A DNA stretch of 64,000 bases, from NCBI RefSeq assembly GCF_002198095.1, contig NZ_NHMK01000016.1, positions 30,916 through 94,915 on the forward strand. Direction: 5' to 3'. This DNA comes from Deinococcus indicus (GTDB lineage: Bacteria > Deinococcota > Deinococci > Deinococcales > Deinococcaceae). Both the position numbers and the translations under genes were made by a program. The stretch's first letter is position 1, and every line of letters begins with the position of its first letter. Below, in pieces: positions 16,705 through 25,102 of this stretch. Below the pieces are notes generated by a model. It was not told where the DNA came from and made no database searches. It saw nothing but the letters and a program-made list of their open reading frames with translations.

Positions 16705-17942
16705 GCTGTCCTCGCTGAATTGATGGTGAGCGCATGCTTGTAGTTAGGGTTGTCGAACTCGTATACGAGCACCTCTGGATCTGCTTTCTCGATGAAGCTG
16801 CGGCCGCTATCAATGGCGACTGATGCTGGGGACGCCAGAAAAAGGTGAAGTCGCTTCGCCGATGTCACGTTCGCTCGTATGGATGTCAGGATTGAGCGCA
16901 GCATTGTTCCATATTCACTCAACTGTGCTCTGTATTTGAGAAAATCTGGCCCGGGTTTCTGAGCCCGGATCTCGTAGATCAAATGTTCCCGGCCGATGGC
17001 CCTGCTGATGGCGCTGCGCTCAACGATCCCAGACATGGACACCGCAATGGCTACGTCTTCGACATCGACGATGTTCTCTGGCGCGTACTGGTCGAGTCCA
17101 TCGTCGCTGCCGGGCTGGCCGGCCTGCCAGCACCAGCGGTTGGAAGTAGCGGATCGGTGGTACTGAAAGAGATCCAAATCCAGTCGGCTGGTCAGTTCGT
17201 GGCCTAATAGGACGAGCAGCGGTACGGGTGCGAGAGCAAAAATTGACACGTGCTTGATCTCTTCCTTATTCAATTTCTTCTTGAGAAGATCACGGGTCTC
17301 ATCAATGACCTGCGCTGATGCGGCCTCCCAGTAGGCTGCTCGCCCTTCACTGATGCGGTAGGCGTTCAGGTTGATGATGATGCTGCTGTCACTGCCTGGC
17401 CAGCGGGGTTTGATCGCCTGTTTGGCCGCTTCCTCGTTGATGAAGCTTTCCCGTCCAAGGATGCGTCCCTGCACGATCAATAGGGTAGTCTTGGCGTTCT
17501 CGATGGCCTGGGTGGCATCTCGAACCCTGGATTCGTGGGTTTGTTTGTAGTCCAGTAGGATCTCCTCTGTGAATTGATCCACGTAATTGAGGTTGTCGAT
17601 CAGGTCGCCGTGCTTCTTGCAGGTCAACATCAAGTTGTTGATGTCGATCTCTAATTCTTTTGAACGGATTGCGTGCCCTCGAGGCCCGGCAGGACTGAAA
17701 GCAACGATATGTGCGATAGTGGCGAGATTACTTCTCTTTTGTGAGACCGAGTCTATAAACAGCGGCTCGTTGCATCCGTGGAATTCGCATCGTCCTGCGG
17801 CTCGTCCCCACAGTTCCCGCTGGGTCTGCGCGGGAATGGTGGGTCTGTCTGATTTCTCGTACTTCGGTTTCCCGGTTTTCGTTGATTTTGCCGCCGGAGC
17901 TGTAGGTGGAATGGTTGGGGCCGCTTTAGATTTTTTCGCCAT
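16701..17942 (-). CDS. CBASS effector: HNH endonuclease-SAVED fusion (Cap5-like)
   Basis: 413 residues from ATG 17942 (GGAG upstream). After a Lys/Ala/Pro-rich tail, the HNH nuclease has Cys-x4-Cys (RCEFHGCNEP), IAHIVAF as the His motif, INNLML as the Asn motif and CKKHGDLID. The C-terminal half (about 190-410) fits a SAVED cyclic-nucleotide sensor (IFALAPVPLLVLLGHEL). In known systems the cyclic oligonucleotide made by the CD-NTase binds SAVED, and the HNH domain then degrades DNA, stopping phage and killing the cell. Confidence 0.87.
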   Translation of the reverse strand: MAKKSKAAPTIPPTAPAAKSTKTGKPKYEKSDRPTIPAQTQRELWGRAAGRCEFHGCNEPLFIDSVSQKRSNLATIAHIVAFSPAGPRGHAIRSKELEIDINNLMLTCKKHGDLIDNLNYVDQFTEEILLDYKQTHESRVRDATQAIENAKTTLLIVQGRILGRESFINEEAAKQAIKPRWPGSDSSIIINLNAYRISEGRAAYWEAASAQVIDETRDLLKKKLNKEEIKHVSIFALAPVPLLVLLGHELTSRLDLDLFQYHRSATSNRWCWQAGQPGSDDGLDQYAPENIVDVEDVAIAVSMSGIVERSAISRAIGREHLIYEIRAQKPGPDFLKYRAQLSEYGTMLRSILTSIRANVTSAKRLHLFLASPASVAIDSGRSFIEKADPEVLVYEFDNPNYKHALTINSARTA

Positions 17943-17980
17943 GTTGCTCCAGATCAAGCTCAATCAATACGTGCGCCGTC

Positions 17981-18484
17981 CTATGTGGATTGTGCGCAAT
18001 GCATGAGGCTCATAGGGTGCAGCTCGGGACTGGTCTGTCTGGTCATCTCCCAGGCGCGCAGCTGGGTCTGGCCGACGATCACGAAGTGTAGTTCCTCCCC
18101 ATGGAACGTATCGCGCTTCACACGCCGTCGCCAATCGTTCAGGTCGATCGTTGAGGGTGTCGGGTCTGGTTCCGGGTGGGTGTGCCATTCTCCCACGTAC
18201 GTCCGCGTGTGGCCGCTCTCCTGCCACTCCCGGTCCAGGACGGCCTGATGGCTGCGCTTCGACCGGTGGAAGCGGAAGCGGCTGCGTCGGTCGCCGGGCA
18301 AGGGGCCCGTGACGAGATCCACCACGATGTCCTCACCCCCAGTCACGTACCGGCCGATCATGACCCCGCCCGCTTCGTGACTTCCGGGTTCCCGCTGCAC
18401 ATACGACTGCATGGTGCGTAGCGCCTCAGTGGAGATCCCCAGTCGGCCGCCGTTGCGTTTCAGGAACACGAGGGGTGGACTCAC
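17981..18484 (-). CDS. CBASS Cap3: JAMM/JAB deconjugating peptidase
   Basis: 167 residues from GTG 18484, which overlaps the Cap2 stop (GTGA). The JAMM metal site is complete: Glu in EAGGVMIGRY, His-x-His in EWHTHPEPD, and Ser-x2-Asp in STIDLND. Cap3 removes Cap2-conjugated CD-NTase from targets and so restrains type II CBASS. Order and overlaps within the operon are standard. Confidence 0.85.
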   Translation of the reverse strand: MSPPLVFLKRNGGRLGISTEALRTMQSYVQREPGSHEAGGVMIGRYVTGGEDIVVDLVTGPLPGDRRSRFRFHRSKRSHQAVLDREWQESGHTRTYVGEWHTHPEPDPTPSTIDLNDWRRRVKRDTFHGEELHFVIVGQTQLRAWEMTRQTSPELHPMSLMHCAQST

Positions 18485-20439
18485 GGTGTCCCGCAGGTTC
18501 GGCACCACTGGGCCGCGTACGGCCCGCCACTCAGGAGCCGGTCGGCGTCCTGGCTGAACCGTTCGGCCAGGACGTAGCCCGCGTTCAGGAAGGCGCCCGG
18601 GTCGCCCTTCCAGCTGCGGATAATGCTGTCGTTCAGACGACCCTCCAAGGCGTCAGCGGCCAGCCGTACCGCGAGTTCGGCCGTCCGTCTGGCGTCCAGG
18701 TCGGAGAACGGCGTGTAGAAGCTGCCGCAGCCGATCTCGTCCAGGTTGAAGTCGCGGGGTTGCGTCCTGGCGTAGAGGGCAGCTTGGTTGTGGAAGGTAT
18801 TCGTGTCGCCCGCGATGTCCGGGCTGTACAGGCACTCGAAGCAGCCCTCGTCGCCTGTGGACAGCAGGGCGTGCCCGCCGATCCCGAAGGGTTCCAGCCA
18901 TGTGAAGACTGCGCGTGGTGCGTTGATCTGGCGCAGCCGGGCATTCAGGTCGAGGTCGACAGCCGGTTCCCCCGTGGCCGAAATCACCAGGTCGTACGCC
19001 CCCAGGTCAATCTCCCCACTCATCACCGCGCCGTCCAGGGTGAGCGGAACGGCCCGCACGGTCAGGTACGGCACGCGGTTCCGGAGGTCGGCGGCCAGCG
19101 CTTCGACTTTCCGGCGCCCCAGTGCCGCACGGCCGAGCACGTGCCGGAAGACGTTTTCCGGCGCGACGAGGTCATGATCGAGCAGGGTGAGGTGGCCGAC
19201 CCCCGCTGTGGCCAGCATGGTCGCCAGGTGACCGCCCACGGCGCCGCAGCCGACGAGCAGCACCCGTTTCGCGCTGAGGGTCGTGCGCCCGCCACCCCGG
19301 GCTGTGACGAGGGGACGATCCAGGCGCTGCACGGTGACAGGTTCGGGTTCCTCCCACGGGCCATCATCCGGGCCGGGTGGCGCGAGAGGATGTCGGCCCT
19401 TCAGATGGAGGTAGCGCAGGCCGATGAGGGTAACGCCGCCGCGCGGGCGGGGGAGCGCCATGATGAGCAGCAGGGTGTCACCCCGCGGCTTCACGAGTTC
19501 GTCGAGGTGGCGCAGGTTCTCATCAGTCAGGTGCTCGCGGATCAGCGTGCGGATTTCTGCTGCCGACCAGCGCTCACCAGGCCTCGGGGGCTGGAGTCGG
19601 GCGTCCGGGCGGAGGGGAATGTACAGGGCGTGGCGGCGACCACTCGCCTGTGTCTGGTGCGTGAAGGCCTCCGGCTCGGCCGCATCGTCGGCCACCCAGC
19701 CCAGTGCGCGCGCGGGTCGTCGTGGTGCGGGGCCACTGATGAGCGCGCGGCGCGCCTCCTGGGCCTGGGCCTGCCGGTGATGCCAGTCCTGTTCGACGGA
19801 GTGCCCCTGCTGAGAGCGATTTCGGCGAATCCGCTGTGGGGCCAGCGTGAGACTGACGGCGCGAAGCCGGTCGTCGACGTGGAGGAACGACTGCACGTGG
19901 AAGCGCGGGAACGTCTGCTGCCAGTACGCTCCGAATTCGTCCATGAACTCATCGGCGGGGTCGGTCGTCCAGCCGTCGTGCAGCGTGGCAACCGCCCGGG
20001 CGTACACGTCATGCAGGATCGCCAGCGGGTGGTGCCGGTCGATCACGAGGCCGCGGGGCACCATGAAGCACACCGTGCCGTCCAGTTCGACGTGTGGCGT
20101 ATGGGGGAACGTCCTGGCATGGTCGAGGCGTACGACGGGTAGGTCGTAGGGGAAGTTGCTGGGCAGGCCGACCTGCAGCGTCACGTCACGTCCGCTGATG
20201 GTCGTTCTGCCGGTCACGGCGGCTGTCAGTTTACGGTTCTGGTACCAGGTGCCGAGGCGGTCAACAGGCCGGATCAGTCGGACGTCAGTCCACCCGACCT
20301 CCGCCGCGAACGTGAGCAGCAGCGGCCCGTGTGAGGCGGCCGCGCTGCCCGGCTCAGCAGCCAGACGACCCCGATCCGGAGATGCCGGCCCGTGTAGTCT
20401 TGGAGGATTCCTGCTTGTCGGGTACGGGGAAGGCTTCAC
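18481..20439 (-). CDS. CBASS Cap2: E2-E1 ubiquitin-transfer-like fusion
   Basis: About 652 residues. The N-terminal E2-like part has PSNFPYDLPVVRL and the catalytic Cys in VELDGTVCF. The C-terminal E1/ThiF part has the nucleotide-binding loop LLVGCGAVGGHLA, an Asp-rich strand TLLDHDLV and a likely transfer Cys in DEGCFECLY. Zn-type Cys pair ends the chain (CRTCG). Cap2 couples the CD-NTase C-terminus to targets and primes the enzyme. The start is uncertain: GTG 20439 has GAGG upstream but overlaps the CD-NTase gene by 86 nt; TTG 20454 is possible. No later good start exists before the E2 motif. Confidence 0.83.
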   Translation of the reverse strand: MKPSPYPTSRNPPRLHGPASPDRGRLAAEPGSAAASHGPLLLTFAAEVGWTDVRLIRPVDRLGTWYQNRKLTAAVTGRTTISGRDVTLQVGLPSNFPYDLPVVRLDHARTFPHTPHVELDGTVCFMVPRGLVIDRHHPLAILHDVYARAVATLHDGWTTDPADEFMDEFGAYWQQTFPRFHVQSFLHVDDRLRAVSLTLAPQRIRRNRSQQGHSVEQDWHHRQAQAQEARRALISGPAPRRPARALGWVADDAAEPEAFTHQTQASGRRHALYIPLRPDARLQPPRPGERWSAAEIRTLIREHLTDENLRHLDELVKPRGDTLLLIMALPRPRGGVTLIGLRYLHLKGRHPLAPPGPDDGPWEEPEPVTVQRLDRPLVTARGGGRTTLSAKRVLLVGCGAVGGHLATMLATAGVGHLTLLDHDLVAPENVFRHVLGRAALGRRKVEALAADLRNRVPYLTVRAVPLTLDGAVMSGEIDLGAYDLVISATGEPAVDLDLNARLRQINAPRAVFTWLEPFGIGGHALLSTGDEGCFECLYSPDIAGDTNTFHNQAALYARTQPRDFNLDEIGCGSFYTPFSDLDARRTAELAVRLAADALEGRLNDSIIRSWKGDPGAFLNAGYVLAERFSQDADRLLSGGPYAAQWCRTCGTP

Positions 20440-21400
20440 CGAACTGCGCCTCAAGGATGGCGCAGGCGTCGTGAACGTCGAGCTCCTGCCGGGCCTGTTC
20501 GAGGGCAGTCAGGAGAGCGTCGAGCTTCTGTTTGAACGCGTCCATCTGCTTGTTAGTCATCCTCTCGAAGAGGTCGCTGGAGGGCTGGACGGGCAGGGTG
20601 ACGGCCAGACGCGGGTACCGGCGTTGCTCGTCGTGATCCCAGACCTGAGTGAAGTTCTGGGTGAGCGTGCGGACGAAGCGCTCCAGGGCAAGCCGATCGT
20701 CGTACGTGACCTTGTTGTCCATCCAACTGGTGGTCTTCTGCACCTGAAACCAGTGGTAGGCCGCGACGGTCAGGCCGATTCCGATGGGAGCGGCGTTGCC
20801 GTCGGCACTGAAGTTCTCGTCCCGCCAGCGCTTGAAGTAGCGGATGGTGCGGCGGAACTGCCGGGCGTCGTCACCGGCAAATCGGTTGGCGATCAGGTCT
20901 TTGAGCCCTTGAGGGTCGCTGACCTGCCACACGCGGTGAGCGGCGCCGGAGTTCTCTTTGCCCTTGGCGAGGTGCAGGGAGGTGTTGTATCGCGGGCGGG
21001 CGTACACGGCGAGATCGACGTGGTATCCGTCTTTGAAGACGGTCACGCACGGTCGGCGGATCTCGGAGGTGATGCTCTCAAGCTTGAGGGCGTCACGGAT
21101 CCAGATTTTGACCTCGACGGGGTCGTGGTCGTCGGTGATCAGGTCGAAGTCGAGGCCGACGTCGATGTCGTATTCGCGGCTGTCGAGGGGCTTAACGCCG
21201 GTGTTCATGGCGTAGCTGCCCTGATTGAAGGAAGTGAAGGTGGGCACTGGCTTGCCTTTGTCCTGGAACAGGGTCTTCAGCCCGGCCCGGAGGGCGTCGA
21301 TAACTTCGTCGCGAGCGTCACGGAGCGTCTTGTTCTCATCGTACTGCGCGAGTTTGATCCTGGTGTGGAAGGTGATGAAGTGGGTCTGGACGTTGGCCAT
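20354..21400 (-). CDS. CBASS CD-NTase (cGAS/DncV-like nucleotidyltransferase)
   Basis: 348 residues from ATG 21400 (AGAGG upstream). The Pol-beta-type site is GSYAMNT (61-67) followed by YDIDVGL (Asp78, Asp80) and a third acidic residue in HVDLAVY (Asp129). The C-terminal tail ends in Gly-Cys after SGSGSS, fitting Cap2 conjugation, which acts at the C-terminal residue. The product would be a cyclic di- or trinucleotide that activates the HNH-SAVED protein. First gene of the operon. The clade cannot be told by eye. Confidence 0.86.
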   Translation of the reverse strand: MANVQTHFITFHTRIKLAQYDENKTLRDARDEVIDALRAGLKTLFQDKGKPVPTFTSFNQGSYAMNTGVKPLDSREYDIDVGLDFDLITDDHDPVEVKIWIRDALKLESITSEIRRPCVTVFKDGYHVDLAVYARPRYNTSLHLAKGKENSGAAHRVWQVSDPQGLKDLIANRFAGDDARQFRRTIRYFKRWRDENFSADGNAAPIGIGLTVAAYHWFQVQKTTSWMDNKVTYDDRLALERFVRTLTQNFTQVWDHDEQRRYPRLAVTLPVQPSSDLFERMTNKQMDAFKQKLDALLTALEQARQELDVHDACAILEAQFGEAFPVPDKQESSKTTRAGISGSGSSGC

Positions 21401-21482
21401 GGCGTACCTCTGCTGGAGGAGTGGCGAAGGATTGACCCTTGAGGAGGGCGTCTTTTTCGAGAATACCACTACAGATTACGTA

Positions 21483-21772
21483 CATGGCGAAATTTGGTGG
21501 CAGACCACCCTCGTCTTGGTCGAGTTTCGGCGCGTACCCCGGCGGCCCACGCAGGAGAGGCGCCTTCCCAGCAGCGCAATTCGCGTACATGACGCTTGTC
21601 GTGGCCAGGACGAGCGTCATGATGCTGGTTCGGGCCGTGCCGGCGGTCGGCGGTGGGCGGACTGCCCGGATTCTTGCGGTAGTCCCAGGGATTCCGGAAG
21701 GTGCCCGCGTACAAGCCCCTCCCGGCGCTCAGCGGAGAGCGCCGGGAGGGGCTTGTACGCGGGCGTGAATGG
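21483..21772 (-). pseudogene. Fragment of a thermonuclease-excalibur gene
   Basis: The reverse strand has GLYAGTFRNPWDYRKNP (end of an SNase-like domain), then in another frame YANCAAGKAPLLRGPPGYAP and KLDQDEGG, an excalibur Ca-binding domain without its final DGxxC. It is frameshifted and cut at both ends. A better copy lies at 22972-23545. It marks the outer boundary of the CBASS block. Confidence 0.55.
21703..21764. repeat. Perfect 28-bp inverted repeat
   Basis: The arm at 21703-21730 is exactly complementary to 21737-21764 around a 6-base loop (AGCGGA). Part of the arm encodes the GLYAG residues of the nuclease fragment, so the palindrome looks like a snap-back duplication of former coding DNA. 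Confidence 0.85.
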
Positions 21773-21846
21773 GACTTCACTTCAGGAGAGCGTCCATCCT
21801 GTCATTCGCTTCCGAGGGCCTGATCGCAGCTTCCCTGACGGAAGTC

Positions 21847-22040
21847 CTACTGGTTCGCAGCATCGATTTCTTCGAGTCCGCAGTGCTGTTCGAGCAAGGT
21901 GACGATGTTCAGCGGCGCTGCACTTGGATGGCGGATCACGTCTGGCAGGAGGAGCCCGGCGCGTGCGCCGGCGTCAGGCAGCCTGAGATCCAGCAGTGGC
22001 ATCCCGTGTGCTTGTGTGAAGCGAGCGACCGCTTTGAGCA
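21847..22040 (-). pseudogene. Degraded fragment, unknown gene
   Basis: Reverse-strand frames give RVLLKAVA then, shifted by one frame, RFTQAHGMPLLDLRLPDAG and LNIVTLLEQHCGLEEIDAAN before a TAG at 21847-21849. The pieces read like the C-terminus of one protein after a frameshift. No start or family can be named. The remainder of 21773-22153 shows nothing else. Confidence 0.3.
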
Positions 22041-22153
22041 GGACACGCTGAGCTGGAATTTACCACGTCAGGGCTGGTGCGGCGTCGTACACGCTGACTC
22101 CTTTAAGGTCTCGTCCTCTTGCGTCTGGGCGTGGGAACGGTCAGACTCGCGCC

Positions 22154-22531
22154 ATGACGAAAAAATCTGCGAAAGCCCCTGCGACGAAGCCTGCTGCCAA
22201 GAAACCCGCTGAGAAGGCTGCACCTGCTGCGAAAGCCGCGCCTAATGCCGAAGTGAACAAAGTCGCCAAGACCCAGATGGTGGACATGGTCGCCGAGAAG
22301 ACTGGCCTGACGAAGAAGCAGAGTGAGGAAGCGGTCAGCGCGGCCATGGAGGCCATCGTGAATGCCATCCGTGCGGGCCAGAGCGTGGGCCTGCCCGGTC
22401 TGGGCACGCTGAGTGTCAAAGCCACCGCCGCCCGCACCGGCGTGAAACCCGGCACCAGCGAGAGGATCCAGATTCCCGCCGGCAAGAAGGTGGCCTTCAA
22501 GGTCGCCAGCACCCTCAAGGGCAACCTGTAA
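22154..22531 (+). CDS. HU-family DNA-binding protein with Lys/Ala-rich tail
   Basis: 125 residues. The first 35 are Lys/Ala/Pro repeats, the tail typical of Deinococcus HU. The HU fold follows (about 36-125) with the hallmark [24 protein letters not shown], in which the arm normally reads GFGxFxxxxRxxRxGRNPxTG. It packages DNA as a dimer. ATG at 22154; the gene is followed by a strong terminator. It stands intact among broken genes. Confidence 0.9.
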   Translation: MTKKSAKAPATKPAAKKPAEKAAPAAKAAPNAEVNKVAKTQMVDMVAEKTGLTKKQSEEAVSAAMEAIVNAIRAGQSVGLPGLGTLSVKATAARTGVKPGTSERIQIPAGKKVAFKVASTLKGNL

Positions 22532-22546
22532 CGGATCTCCACGGTC

Positions 22547-22572
22547 GGCCCCCGCCAGAAATGGCGGGGGCC
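22547..22572 (+). terminator. Rho-independent terminator of the HU gene
   Basis: GGCCCCCGCCA (22547-22557) pairs with TGGCGGGGGCC (22562-22572) around GAAA, followed by TTGT. Confidence 0.8.
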
Positions 22573-22669
22573 TTGTGCGGTGTGGCGGCGTACGGAAGAC
22601 CACCAGGCGGCCTGACCGCTGGGTGAGGCAGGGACGTGGTGCAGGTGCGGTATGTGGTTGATGATGACG

Positions 22670-22975
22670 TCAGCTGGTGGCGCCGCGCAGCAGGACCCGC
22701 ACGGCGACCGCGACGAGGCCGTGTAACAGCAGGCCGCCTGTCCAGCTGGGGATGAGCATGATCCCTGCGGCGAAGAGGCGCGAACTGCGGCGCCGGCCGA
22801 GGAGCACCGTGATGAGCAGGACGATTGGCGGCTTGACCGCCCAGGCCCACCACGGCGCAGGCAGGTGCCCACCCAGTAGCTGCCCGAGCGTCATGCCCGA
22901 CTGCAGGCCACGAAGCACGAACCACGCCAGCCAAGGGGGGGCGGGAGTACCCTGCGTGCTTGCGCTGCAATTCAC
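22670..22975 (-). CDS. Small membrane protein coupled to the broken nuclease gene
   Basis: 101 residues from GTG 22975, which overlaps the excalibur stop (GTGA). Three hydrophobic segments (about 15-30, 45-60, 68-95) suggest an integral membrane protein. It was co-translated with the nuclease gene, which is now broken. Function unknown. Confidence 0.5.
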   Translation of the reverse strand: MNCSASTQGTPAPPWLAWFVLRGLQSGMTLGQLLGGHLPAPWWAWAVKPPIVLLITVLLGRRRSSRLFAAGIMLIPSWTGGLLLHGLVAVAVRVLLRGATS

Positions 22976-23545
22976 TCGCAGGCCACCCCATCGTCATCCC
23001 GTTCGAGTTTCGGCGCGTATCCCGGCTGGTCACGCAGGAGCGGCGCCGTCCGGGCGGCCCGCACTGCGGCGCAGTTCGCGTAGGTGACGCTGGTCGTGGC
23101 CGGGATGGGCGGCAGGGTATTCGTCTGGGCCGTCCTGGCTGTAGGCGGGTTGCGGGGGTTCTTGCAGTAGTCCCACGGGTTCTGGAATGTGTCCGCGTAC
23201 AGACCTTTGCCTGACTCGCCGCGCCGCTGTAAATGCCGCCCCCGTACTGGAGGTAGGGTAGCGCCCAGCCCTGCTGGACCAGTCAGCGGTTCACTTCTGT
23301 CCCGCCGACCGTGCACACGCCGACCAGGCGCCCATAGCGGTCGGTGTCCTTGCGGATGCAGGTGACGGTCTTGTTCCGCACCAGGTCTGCCAGGGCGGAT
23401 GCCGCCTCCCGCCCGCAGCCGTAGGTCTTCCCGGTCCGCAGACACTGCTGAGTGGATTCCGGCACGTCGATGCCGTGCAGGCGGACCTTCACGCCCCGGA
23501 TCACCAGGGTGTCACCGTCCGTGACGGTCGGGACGCCTTCTTGGA
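22972..23545 (-). pseudogene. Thermonuclease (SNase)-excalibur gene, broken
   Basis: The SNase part reads VTDGDTLVIRG, VKVRLHGIDVPES, YGCGREAASAL and DRYGRLVG, then stops at TGA (23283-23285) after EVNR. Translation past that stop gives LVQQGWALPYLQYGGG, a normal continuation. A deletion/frameshift near 23215 then leads to GLYADTFQNPWDY and an intact excalibur domain (GYAPKLERDDDGVACE). The N-terminus is replaced by transposase sequence. The intact form would be a secreted Ca-dependent nuclease. Confidence 0.75.
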
Positions 23546-23549
23546 GCGT

Positions 23550-23663
23550 TCTCGCTGGTTCAGGACGAGTTCCATCTCGGCGAATGTTTCGGGGGATCCC
23601 AGTGTGCCGTTTGAAGCGCGTGCGGTTCAGCTTTCGGAGGTGTTCCAGACGGTCGTGGCTCAC
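23550..23663 (-). pseudogene. N-terminal fragment of an IS5-type transposase
   Basis: Reverse frames give LEHLRKLNRTRFKRHTG and, after a one-base shift in a C run, SPETFAEMELVLNQRERSKK, the helix-turn-helix start usual in IS5-like transposases. It runs directly into the nuclease remnant. Confidence 0.4.
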
Positions 23664-23696
23664 TTACGCAGGGGAGCGGGGGACTTTCGCAGGAGG

Positions 23697-23807
23697 TCTA
23701 TTGATGCCGAGGTCCTGAGCGGCTCGTCTCGAACCAATGTCTGGACGGTCGGCCAGTTCGAGGGCCTGCCGCTTGAATTCGGCCGTGTACATGGTCCGTT
23801 TTCTCAT
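23697..23807 (-). pseudogene. IS3-family OrfA fragment
   Basis: From ATG 23807 (GGAGG upstream): MRKRTMYTAEFKRQALELAD and the start of the helix-turn-helix (SRRAAQDLGI), then truncation near 23700. OrfA is the DNA-binding subunit of IS3 transposase. No matching OrfB is adjacent. Confidence 0.65.
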
Positions 23808-23960
23808 GTGCCTGCCTCCTACGGTGAGGCTCAACCCCACCTGCGCAAATGAGGGGGAATCCCATCCTGAACGTCGCAAGCAAGCGCACCCGAGCCCAGT
23901 GGGGGCTTTGGAAAGCGGCTGAGTGATGAGATTCCGTTCTACCTCATAAATTCCGTCGGT

Positions 23961-23999
23961 TTGTTCTAAAGTCTATGATAATCTAATATATGTCATAGA
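23961..23999 (+). promoter_or_regulatory. Promoter and operator of the AbiE operon
   Basis: TTGTTC (23961-23966) and TAATAT (23984-23989) are 17 bp apart. The inverted repeat TCTATGA (23972-23978) / TCATAGA (23993-23999) straddles the -10 box. AbiEi antitoxins bind inverted repeats in their own promoters, so this is a likely autoregulatory site. The block is unusually AT-rich. Confidence 0.6.
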
Positions 24000-24067
24000 G
24001 TTCCGAACTTAATGATGATTTGCTGATCGTCCTTCCCTTCGGAACATATGCCGTGCAGGAGGCACCG

Positions 24068-25102
24068 ATGTCGACAACAACACTATCCAGTCCGGAAAAG
24101 AAACACGCCGGTCTGCCGTTTGTGCTGGGCGAGCCCAATCCCGTGGCAGTTGGGAAGACCACCGCAGCGCTCGACGACAACAAGTGGTGGATGCTGACCA
24201 GTGGCGAAAATGACGCCGCGCCGATTGTCTCATGTGGTGGAAACAAGCTTCGGCCGCTGTTGCACTGCAAGTACACCAGTACAGCCGACTACTCGAAGCG
24301 GCCACGCCTTTCAGCGGAGACGATGTGCGCGCCCATTGGTCAGGAGCGGAGTGACCGCACGGTGCCGTGTCTGACCAATCAGCCGCCTGAAACTCGTGCG
24401 CCACTGTCCTGGTGGTTTGACGATCATGAGGACATGAACGTCAAGGTCCTGAGTCACTTCAATCACAAGATGCAGGTGTATGACGCCTCCCGGCGCGAGA
24501 ACCTGCTGCGCGCAGTGTTTCACTCACGTGGGGGCTACCTTACCCGCCAGGAGGGTGAGGAATGCGGCTTTCCCTCGGTGTACTTCACCCGGCTCCTGAA
24601 GGAGGGCAAGATCGAGCGCGTTGAGCGCGGCGTCTACCGCGACGTGGAAGCGCCGGTCACAGGTTCGGCTGCGGCTGAGCAGCTGCTTGAGCTGCAACTG
24701 CGGGTGCCGTGGGCGCGCCCAGCCCTGGGCGCGGCGCTGGAGCTACACGGCCTGACCACCAGGGTGAACAGCCTCTTCCAAGTGGCCATTCCGAGAAACC
24801 GCCACCTGCCCAACCTCGAGCGCGCCCATGCCGAGGCGGTCTACTTCAGCACCGCGTCGTATGACTATGGTCTCGAGGAGATCGGGGTGAATGGCCGCAA
24901 GCTGGTGACTTACTCGGCGGCCAAGACGGTGGCCGATCTGCTGAAATACAGCGCCAAGCAGGGCCGCACCCTCTACCTTGAGGGCCTCAAGAACTACCTG
25001 CGCCAGGGCGGCAGCCGGAGCGCGCTTTTTGACGCCGCCAAGGTGAACAAGGTGCTCGATGAGCTGCGCCGCGACCTGGAGGTGCTGTTCCATGACGTCT
25101 AG
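24068..25102 (+). CDS. AbiEi-type antitoxin/transcription repressor, long N-terminal extension
   Basis: 344 residues from ATG 24068, chosen for the close ribosome site CAGGAGG. The known AbiEi part begins near ATG 24434: winged-helix residues (RRENLLRAVFHSRGGYLTR, VYFTRLLKEGKIERVERGVY) and the C-terminal domain (AKTVADLLKY, GLKNYLRQGG). A 222-residue product from 24434 would be normal length, so the first 122 residues are extra and unlike anything I recognise. The protein should repress the operon and neutralise AbiEii. The gene overlaps the toxin gene by 11 nt. Confidence 0.72.
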   Translation: MSTTTLSSPEKKHAGLPFVLGEPNPVAVGKTTAALDDNKWWMLTSGENDAAPIVSCGGNKLRPLLHCKYTSTADYSKRPRLSAETMCAPIGQERSDRTVPCLTNQPPETRAPLSWWFDDHEDMNVKVLSHFNHKMQVYDASRRENLLRAVFHSRGGYLTRQEGEECGFPSVYFTRLLKEGKIERVERGVYRDVEAPVTGSAAAEQLLELQLRVPWARPALGAALELHGLTTRVNSLFQVAIPRNRHLPNLERAHAEAVYFSTASYDYGLEEIGVNGRKLVTYSAAKTVADLLKYSAKQGRTLYLEGLKNYLRQGGSRSALFDAAKVNKVLDELRRDLEVLFHDV

